From positions 1 to 10,255 of the forward strand of contig URRU01000058.1 of the NCBI GenBank assembly GCA_900550335.1: 10,255 nucleotides of DNA, read 5' to 3'. Of this stretch, positions 6,197 through 10,255 are shown one piece after another (the stretch's first letter is position 1; the number at the start of each line of letters is the position of its first letter). The notes under the pieces are model-generated. The model did no database searches, was not told the DNA's origin, and saw nothing but the letters and a program-made list of their open reading frames with translations. Source of the DNA: an uncultured Clostridium sp. GTDB lineage: Bacteria > Bacillota > Clostridia > Peptostreptococcales > Peptostreptococcaceae. A program made the translations under genes and the position numbers.

Positions 6197-6230
6197 TTAC
6201 TCCATCCCTCCTTTTTCTAAAATATATGTA

Positions 6231-6261
6231 AAAAAATAGAGGAGTTACCCCTCTATTTTTT
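6231..6261 (-). terminator. Bidirectional-looking terminator between coaBC and priA
   Basis: A-rich and T-rich ends flank a GC-containing stem. AAAAAATAGAGG (6231-6242) pairs with CCTCTATTTTTT (6250-6261), 12 bp with a 7-base gap that can close further to a 3-base loop. Read on the minus strand it ends in six T, about 33 bases after the coaBC stop. Because it is symmetrical it would also work on the plus strand. It probably ends or attenuates the dapF-coaBC transcript before priA. Confidence 0.8.
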
Positions 6262-6294
6262 ATTGATTTTATTTTTAATAATTTTATCTCGATA

Positions 6295-7494
6295 TTACTG
6301 ATTTTCTATTATTCCTTTTACTTTATCAAGTATAATATCTGCAACATCTTCTTTACTCATTTTGGGATAATCTTCCATATTTCCGTCAGCATCTATTATT
6401 TTAACTATGTTAGTATCTGTGTTAAATCCAGCACCTTCTTTAGTTAAGTCGTTTGCTACTATAAAATCTAAGTTTTTAGATTCTATTTTTCTCTGAGCAT
6501 TTTGAAGTAAGTCATTTGTTTCTGCTGCAAATCCTACTAAAACCTTATCTGCTTTGATTTTACCCATTTCTTTGGCAACATCCTTAGTTCTAGCAAGCTC
6601 TATTGAAAGGTCTCCTTCTTTCTTTTTGACCTTTTTCTTTGAATAATTTTTAGGCTTATAATCTGCAACTGCAGCACTCTGTATAAGTACATCGCAGTCC
6701 TCAAAATTATCATTTACAGCATTATAAAGACTTTCTGCAGATGAAGTTTGAACAAATTTATGTACTCCTCTAGGTATCTCTAAGCTTGTAGGCCCTGATA
6801 TAAGAGTTACCTCAGCACCTCTCATAATCGCTCTTTTTGCTATTGAGTATCCCATTTTTCCTGATGATCTATTAGTTAAGTATCTTACAGGGTCTATATC
6901 TTCAACAGTAGGCCCTGCTGTAACAGTTATCTTCATACCTTTTAAATCATCACTTCCAAATAAAGAAACATATACCTCATGTACTATATCGTCAACATCG
7001 GCTAATTTTCCTTTACCTAAATCTCCACAAGCAAGTCTTCCTGAAGCTGGCTCTACAAATTTGTATCCATATCTCTTTAATTTTTCGATATTATCCTGAA
7101 CTATAGGATTTTCGTACATATTTGTATTCATAGCAGGTGCTATAATAACTGGTGCTTTTGTAGCCATAACCGTAGTAGTTAGCATATCATCAGCTATTCC
7201 ACCAGCTATCTTTCCAATCACATTTGCAGTAGCGGGTACTATTAAGAAAGTATCTGCTTTTTTTGCAAGAGATATATGCTCTACATCCCAAGTCTTTGGC
7301 TCTTCAAACATATCTGTTATAGCAAAATTCTGGCTTAGTGTCTGGAAAGTCATCGGAGCTACAAACTCACATGCAGATTTTGTCATTATTACATGTACTT
7401 CTACATCTAATTTTTTTAGCTTACTAACAATATCACAAGCCTTATATGCAGCTATTCCACCGCAAACCCCGATTACTACTGTTTTCTTTTCCAT
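6295..7494 (-). CDS. coaBC: Bifunctional CoaBC: phosphopantothenoylcysteine synthetase/decarboxylase
   Basis: The protein joins cysteine to 4'-phosphopantothenate (CoaB half) and decarboxylates the product (CoaC half), two steps of coenzyme A synthesis in the cytoplasm. The N-terminal flavoprotein domain (about 1-180) has G-G-I-A-A-Y-K, catalytic H73 in W-D-V-E-H-I-S-L-A, the P-A-M-N signature at 120-123 and reactive C156 in G-R-L-A-C-G-D. The C-terminal half (about 187-399) has the N-R-S-S-G-K-M-G nucleotide loop at 208-215, A-A-V-A-D-Y-K-P at 274-281 and V-G-F-A-A-E-T at 320-326. The 399-residue length is normal. AGGAG lies within the last codons of rpoZ, seven bases before this ATG, and the genes are four bases apart, so translation is coupled. 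A terminator follows. Confidence 0.97.
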   Translation of the reverse strand: MEKKTVVIGVCGGIAAYKACDIVSKLKKLDVEVHVIMTKSACEFVAPMTFQTLSQNFAITDMFEEPKTWDVEHISLAKKADTFLIVPATANVIGKIAGGIADDMLTTTVMATKAPVIIAPAMNTNMYENPIVQDNIEKLKRYGYKFVEPASGRLACGDLGKGKLADVDDIVHEVYVSLFGSDDLKGMKITVTAGPTVEDIDPVRYLTNRSSGKMGYSIAKRAIMRGAEVTLISGPTSLEIPRGVHKFVQTSSAESLYNAVNDNFEDCDVLIQSAAVADYKPKNYSKKKVKKKEGDLSIELARTKDVAKEMGKIKADKVLVGFAAETNDLLQNAQRKIESKNLDFIVANDLTKEGAGFNTDTNIVKIIDADGNMEDYPKMSKEDVADIILDKVKGIIENQ

Positions 7495-7498
7495 AATA

Positions 7499-7768
7499 TT
7501 ACTCCTGCTGTTCAGCTATCTGTCTGTTCTGTTCTTCCTGATGTAATTTTTCTTTTCTTGCTATTTCTTCTTCTGTTAATAATCTGTAAGTTATTTTTCC
7601 TTCTGCAACTTCTTTAGTAGCAGTTATAACTGGTTTTTCTTTTTTAGCTGTTTCTACATAAGGTTCAGCTCCGTCAACTAATTCTCTAGCTCTTTTTGCT
7701 ACAGTCCAAGCTAGGTAGTATCTGTTGTCTATTTTTTCTAATACGTCGTTTATTGATGGTTTTAACAT
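7499..7768 (-). CDS. rpoZ: RNA polymerase omega subunit
   Basis: Omega helps assemble and stabilise RNA polymerase by binding the beta-prime subunit. The 89-residue product begins M-L-K-P-S-I-N-D-V-L-E-K and has the family core N-R-Y-Y-L-A-W-T-V-A-K-R-A-R-E-L (15-30), including the conserved A-K-R-A-R-E/Q stretch. The C-terminal third is highly charged and glutamine-rich, probably a flexible tail. Its ATG overlaps the gmk stop by seven bases, and an AGGAGG site lies inside the gmk end about ten bases ahead, so it is translated together with gmk. The gmk-rpoZ-coaBC order is standard for Firmicutes. Confidence 0.95.
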   Translation of the reverse strand: MLKPSINDVLEKIDNRYYLAWTVAKRARELVDGAEPYVETAKKEKPVITATKEVAEGKITYRLLTEEEIARKEKLHQEEQNRQIAEQQE

Positions 7769-8385
7769 TTTTTATATTCCTCCTCAAATTCTTTAAGTAT
7801 TGCTTCTTTGTATCTTTCTGTTTTGTTTTTTTCCGCTGCTATTATAGATTCTATGTCCTTAGCTGCAGTTTCAACATCTTCATTTATTATGAAATAGTCG
7901 TATTCTTTTAGAGTCTGTATCTCTTCATACGCCATGCTGAATCTTTTTTCAATCTGTTCTTCTGTTTCAGTTCCTCTACCAACTAATCTTTTCTTTAATT
8001 CTTCTAAAGATGGTGGTAATACGAATATAAGAACTGAATCTGGGCACATTTTTTTAACATTTAAAGCACCTATCATCTCTATTTCAAGAAGTACATCCTG
8101 ACCTTTTTCAAGATTTTCCATTATAGCTGCTTTTGGAGTTCCGTAGAAGTTACCGTATCTTTCAGCGTATTCAAAAAGATCTCCTTCTTCTATCATTTTT
8201 TTAAATTCTTCATGTGTTTTATAATAATAATTTACGCCTTCCTGTTCTCCCTCTCTAGGAGCTCTAGTTGTAGCAGATACAGATAACTTTATGTTTTCGT
8301 TATTTTTTAATAACTCTTTACATATTGTACCTTTTCCCGCACCTGAAGGTCCTGAAACAACAGTTAGAATCCCTTTTCTATTCAT
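7762..8385 (-). CDS. gmk: Guanylate kinase
   Basis: Gmk phosphorylates GMP to GDP with ATP, feeding GTP, dGTP and (p)ppGpp pools. From the ATG at 8385 the protein has 207 residues, normal for the family. The P-loop S-G-P-S-G-A-G-K-G-T is at 11-20. The GMP-binding segment has S-A-T-T-R-A-P-R-E-G-E at 37-47 and Y-G-N-F-Y-G-T at 77-83. The lid arginine region G-R-G-T-E-T at 136-141 and E-K-R-F at 146-149 complete the pattern. The usual E-I-D-V-Q-G-A stretch reads E-I-E-M-I-G-A, a conservative change near the GMP site. An in-frame TTG at 8391 would add two residues, but it is only three bases from the ribosome binding site, while the ATG is at nine. It lies 45 bases after yicC. Confidence 0.97.
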   Translation of the reverse strand: MNRKGILTVVSGPSGAGKGTICKELLKNNENIKLSVSATTRAPREGEQEGVNYYYKTHEEFKKMIEEGDLFEYAERYGNFYGTPKAAIMENLEKGQDVLLEIEMIGALNVKKMCPDSVLIFVLPPSLEELKKRLVGRGTETEEQIEKRFSMAYEEIQTLKEYDYFIINEDVETAAKDIESIIAAEKNKTERYKEAILKEFEEEYKKC

Positions 8386-8394
8386 TTTCAAAAT

Positions 8395-8399
8395 CCTCC
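8395..8399 (-). promoter_or_regulatory. Ribosome binding site deciding the gmk start
   Basis: GGAGG on the minus strand lies nine bases before the ATG at 8385 and only three before the in-frame TTG at 8391. The spacing favours the ATG, giving a protein that begins M-N-R-K-G. Confidence 0.75.
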
Positions 8400-8436
8400 G
8401 CTTAATTTATTTTTAATACAGAATAAATTCTATAAA

Positions 8437-9318
8437 TTATTCTATATTCTGAATCTGTTCTCTTATTTTTTCTAATTCGCTCTTAATTTCAACAACTGTA
8501 TTTGTTATTTCTAAATCTGATGATTTTGAGCCTATAGTATTAGTTTCTCTATTCATTTCCTGAATTAAGAAGTCTATTTTTCTACCTATAGAATCATTTC
8601 TTTCTATTGTTGTTTTAAGCTGAGCTATATGGCTCTTAAATCTAACTATTTCTTCAGTTATATTGCTCTTATCCGCATATATAGCCACTTCCATAGCTAT
8701 TCTATTTTCATCTATTATTTCAGGATTATCTAAAAATTCCTTAATTCTTGAAGTTAATTTTTCTTTATATTCAACAACTACTGTTTCTGAATATTCTTCT
8801 ATTCTATCTATGTATTCTCTAAGCAGTCCACATCTCATTTTGATGTCTTCTGCAAGTTTTTTACCTTCTATAGTTCTCATTTCAGTAAGTTTTTCCATAG
8901 AAGCCTTAACAGCCTGTTCTAACATATTCCAAAGAAGGTCTTCATCATCTTCCTTTTCTTCTGTTCTAACAACATCTGGGAATTTTGCGATGTTCATTAT
9001 AGATATATCATCATCCATAGAGTATCTATCTTTTATCCGAGTTAGTATATTGTAGTACTGGTCTGCTAGCTGTTCATCAAATTTTAAACTAACATCTTCA
9101 CTTCCAGTAAGTTCTAATTTTATAAATACATCAGCTCTTCCTCTTTTTACATAGTCTTTTATTAAATTTCTAACTTTATCCTCTAAAAAAGCTATTTTTC
9201 TAGGAAGTCTTATATTTATATCAGAGTATTTGTGATTTATTGTTCTACATTCTACTAAAAAATAATAATTATCATCTCTATATTCGCCTCTTCCGAAGCC
9301 TGTCATACTTATTGCCAT
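8437..9318 (-). CDS. yicC: YicC/YloC family endoribonuclease
   Basis: YicC-family proteins are stress-related endoribonucleases that act on small RNAs in E. coli; the B. subtilis homologue is YloC. The 293-residue length is typical. The N-terminus has the signature S-M-T-G-F-G-R at 4-10, and the conserved C-terminal domain has R-K-I-D-F-L-I-Q-E-M-N-R-E-T-N-T-I-G-S-K, the most recognisable stretch of the family. The middle (about 120-230) is charged and helix-rich, with coiled-coil character. A GGAGG site inside the last codons of dapF, eight bases ahead, fixes the ATG, which comes three bases after the dapF stop. In B. subtilis and many Clostridia a small remA/DUF370 gene stands between yicC and gmk; here only 45 bases do, with no room for one. 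Confidence 0.94.
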   Translation of the reverse strand: MAISMTGFGRGEYRDDNYYFLVECRTINHKYSDINIRLPRKIAFLEDKVRNLIKDYVKRGRADVFIKLELTGSEDVSLKFDEQLADQYYNILTRIKDRYSMDDDISIMNIAKFPDVVRTEEKEDDEDLLWNMLEQAVKASMEKLTEMRTIEGKKLAEDIKMRCGLLREYIDRIEEYSETVVVEYKEKLTSRIKEFLDNPEIIDENRIAMEVAIYADKSNITEEIVRFKSHIAQLKTTIERNDSIGRKIDFLIQEMNRETNTIGSKSSDLEITNTVVEIKSELEKIREQIQNIE

Positions 9319-9321
9319 CTC

Positions 9322-10155
9322 TTAAACCTCCAAGTATCCTTCGCATATTTTAACAGCTGGTCCTGTCATATATACTGTATCACCTATATCAATTTTAACT
9401 GTTCCACCTTTTGATGTAACATTCATACTCTTTTCTGTTTTTCCAAGATAATTGCAAATTATAGCTGATGCAGTCATTCCCGTTCCACAACCTAATGTAT
9501 ATCCACATCCTCTTTCCCAAGTGTACACGTTTATATTGTACTGATCTCTAACCTTTACAAAGTTTACATTTGTTCTTTCTGGGAATAATTCACAATTTTC
9601 TATAGCTGGCCCATATTTTTTTATCATATCTAGGTCAAATTCATCTACAAAAACTATTGTATGAGGTACTCCCATAAGCATAGATGTTATTGTAAAATCT
9701 CTATCTAATATATGTACTTTTTCCTCGATGAATTTTTCCTTATCTGTAGATACGGGAATTTCACTTGTTTTAAAAGTTCCTCCACTCATATCTACTTTTA
9801 TATTTATTACGTCTCCCAAATCCGATGTATTTACTATTACATGTTTTATACCTGCTAAAGTATCAACATCAAATTCTTTTTCATTGACTATATGGTTATC
9901 GTAAACAAATCTACAGAAACATCTAAGTCCATTTCCACACATAGCAGCTCTTGAGCCATCAGAATTGTAGTAGACCATTTCAACATCTGCTACATTCGAA
10001 TTTTTTACAACCAAAAGTCCATCTGCCCCAACAGACATCCTTCTGTTACATACTTGTAACGCCAATGAAGAATACTCTGAAGGACTTTTTCCGTCATTTC
10101 TCCCATCTATAGCTATAAAATCATTTCCTATACCATGTAGTTTCCAGAATTTCAT
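9322..10155 (-). CDS. dapF: Diaminopimelate epimerase
   Basis: DapF converts LL- to meso-diaminopimelate, the precursor of lysine and of the peptidoglycan cross-link residue, without a cofactor and using two cysteines. Starting at the ATG at 10155 the protein has 277 residues. The first catalytic cysteine is C73 in S-R-A-A-M-C-G-N-G, the second C223 in T-L-G-C-G-T-G. H-G-I-G-N-D-F near the N-terminus, Y-N-S-D-G-S and E-R-T-N-V-N-F are also typical. The usual E-R-G-x-G-E-T reads E-R-G-C-G-Y-T, keeping the substrate-binding Glu-Arg but replacing the later Glu by Tyr. An upstream ATG at 10161 gives two extra residues but is only three bases from the AAGGAG site. It appears to be the first gene of the dapF-coaBC group. 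Confidence 0.96.
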   Translation of the reverse strand: MKFWKLHGIGNDFIAIDGRNDGKSPSEYSSLALQVCNRRMSVGADGLLVVKNSNVADVEMVYYNSDGSRAAMCGNGLRCFCRFVYDNHIVNEKEFDVDTLAGIKHVIVNTSDLGDVINIKVDMSGGTFKTSEIPVSTDKEKFIEEKVHILDRDFTITSMLMGVPHTIVFVDEFDLDMIKKYGPAIENCELFPERTNVNFVKVRDQYNINVYTWERGCGYTLGCGTGMTASAIICNYLGKTEKSMNVTSKGGTVKIDIGDTVYMTGPAVKICEGYLEV

Positions 10156-10164
10156 ATTCATACA

Positions 10165-10170
10165 CTCCTT
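10165..10170 (-). promoter_or_regulatory. Ribosome binding site deciding the dapF start
   Basis: AAGGAG on the minus strand is nine bases from the ATG at 10155 and three from the ATG at 10161. The first distance is normal and the second too short, so the protein most likely begins M-K-F-W-K-L-H-G. Confidence 0.75.
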
Positions 10171-10183
10171 ATACAGTATTTTT

Positions 10184-10238
10184 ACTACCTACTTTCGAGA
10201 ATAATAAAATTCTGCATAAACCCAAGTAGTAGTTTTTT
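10184..10238 (+). other. Hairpin with T run upstream of dapF
   Basis: ACTACCTACTT (10184-10194) pairs with AAGTAGTAGT (10224-10233) with one bulged base, and AGAAT/ATTCT can pair inside. Six T (10233-10238) follow the 3' arm on the plus strand, giving a terminator-like layout for plus-strand transcription although no plus-strand gene is seen. On the minus strand it would be a structured dapF leader or would overlap its promoter. A weak minus-strand candidate promoter inside it is TTGGGT, 16 bases, TATTCT. Confidence 0.35.
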
Positions 10239-10255
10239 ATCACACTTGAAAGTTC

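Noticed and set aside
8420-8443. AGAATAA/TTATTCT hairpin at the end of yicC
   Set aside because: The 7-bp stem has one G-C pair, overlaps the stop codon and lacks a clean T run, so it is unlikely to end transcription.
8663-9055. 130-codon plus-strand open frame
   Set aside because: It is antisense to the conserved yicC gene, with Ser/Ile-rich content expected from reading an AT-rich gene backwards.
660-10155. A phage, plasmid or defence island
   Set aside because: All genes are housekeeping genes in an order usual for Clostridia, with no integrase, transposase or defence gene.

Overview
The window looks like chromosomal DNA from a low-GC Gram-positive anaerobe of the class Clostridia. The gene order and protein style suggest Peptostreptococcaceae or a close relative, but this is inferred from recalled gene order and not from a search. 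Every recognisable protein gene is on the minus strand, so transcription runs from high to low coordinates. The order is dapF, yicC, gmk, rpoZ, coaBC, then priA, def, fmt, a DUF116 gene, a yugP-type zinc protease, and the first six codons of rsmB. This is the housekeeping cluster for lysine/peptidoglycan precursors, nucleotides, coenzyme A, replication restart and translation start that is widespread in Firmicutes.

Layout. From 10155 down to 6295, dapF to coaBC are tightly packed (gaps of about 0-50 bases and one 7-base overlap), so they are probably one operon. A strong, near-symmetrical hairpin at 6231-6261 separates coaBC from priA. From 6196 to 660 come priA, def, fmt, DUF116 and yugP, ending in a good intrinsic terminator at 620-652. 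The 641 bases between yugP and rsmB hold no gene. They contain at least two large structured palindromic elements, a possible third, and three copies of a terminator-like repeat. rsmB has its own likely promoter at 71-100.

Two observations stand out. First, the elements at 82-246 and 495-618 have unrelated outer and inner stems, yet share two short sequences at the same place in the structure: CGACAATCT before the inner stem and GAAGCCTGGAG after it. Unrelated but self-complementary stems around fixed unpaired sequences suggest a family of folded RNA or single-stranded DNA elements, present here in opposite orientations. I do not recognise the family. Second, the priA reading frame stops at 3887, but the typical PriA C-terminal domain is still encoded in the same frame at 3856-3698, beyond two in-frame stops. 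A small hairpin followed by a T run sits at the break. The gene is either interrupted by a small insertion, decaying, wrongly sequenced or, less likely, read by recoding.

Functionally, the cluster links diaminopimelate supply (DapF), an RNA-turnover nuclease (YicC), GMP to GDP conversion (Gmk), RNA polymerase omega (RpoZ), coenzyme A synthesis (CoaBC), replication restart (PriA), nascent-chain deformylation and initiator-tRNA formylation (Def, Fmt), and 16S rRNA methylation (RsmB). The DUF116 and YugP proteins are membrane-associated and of unknown role.
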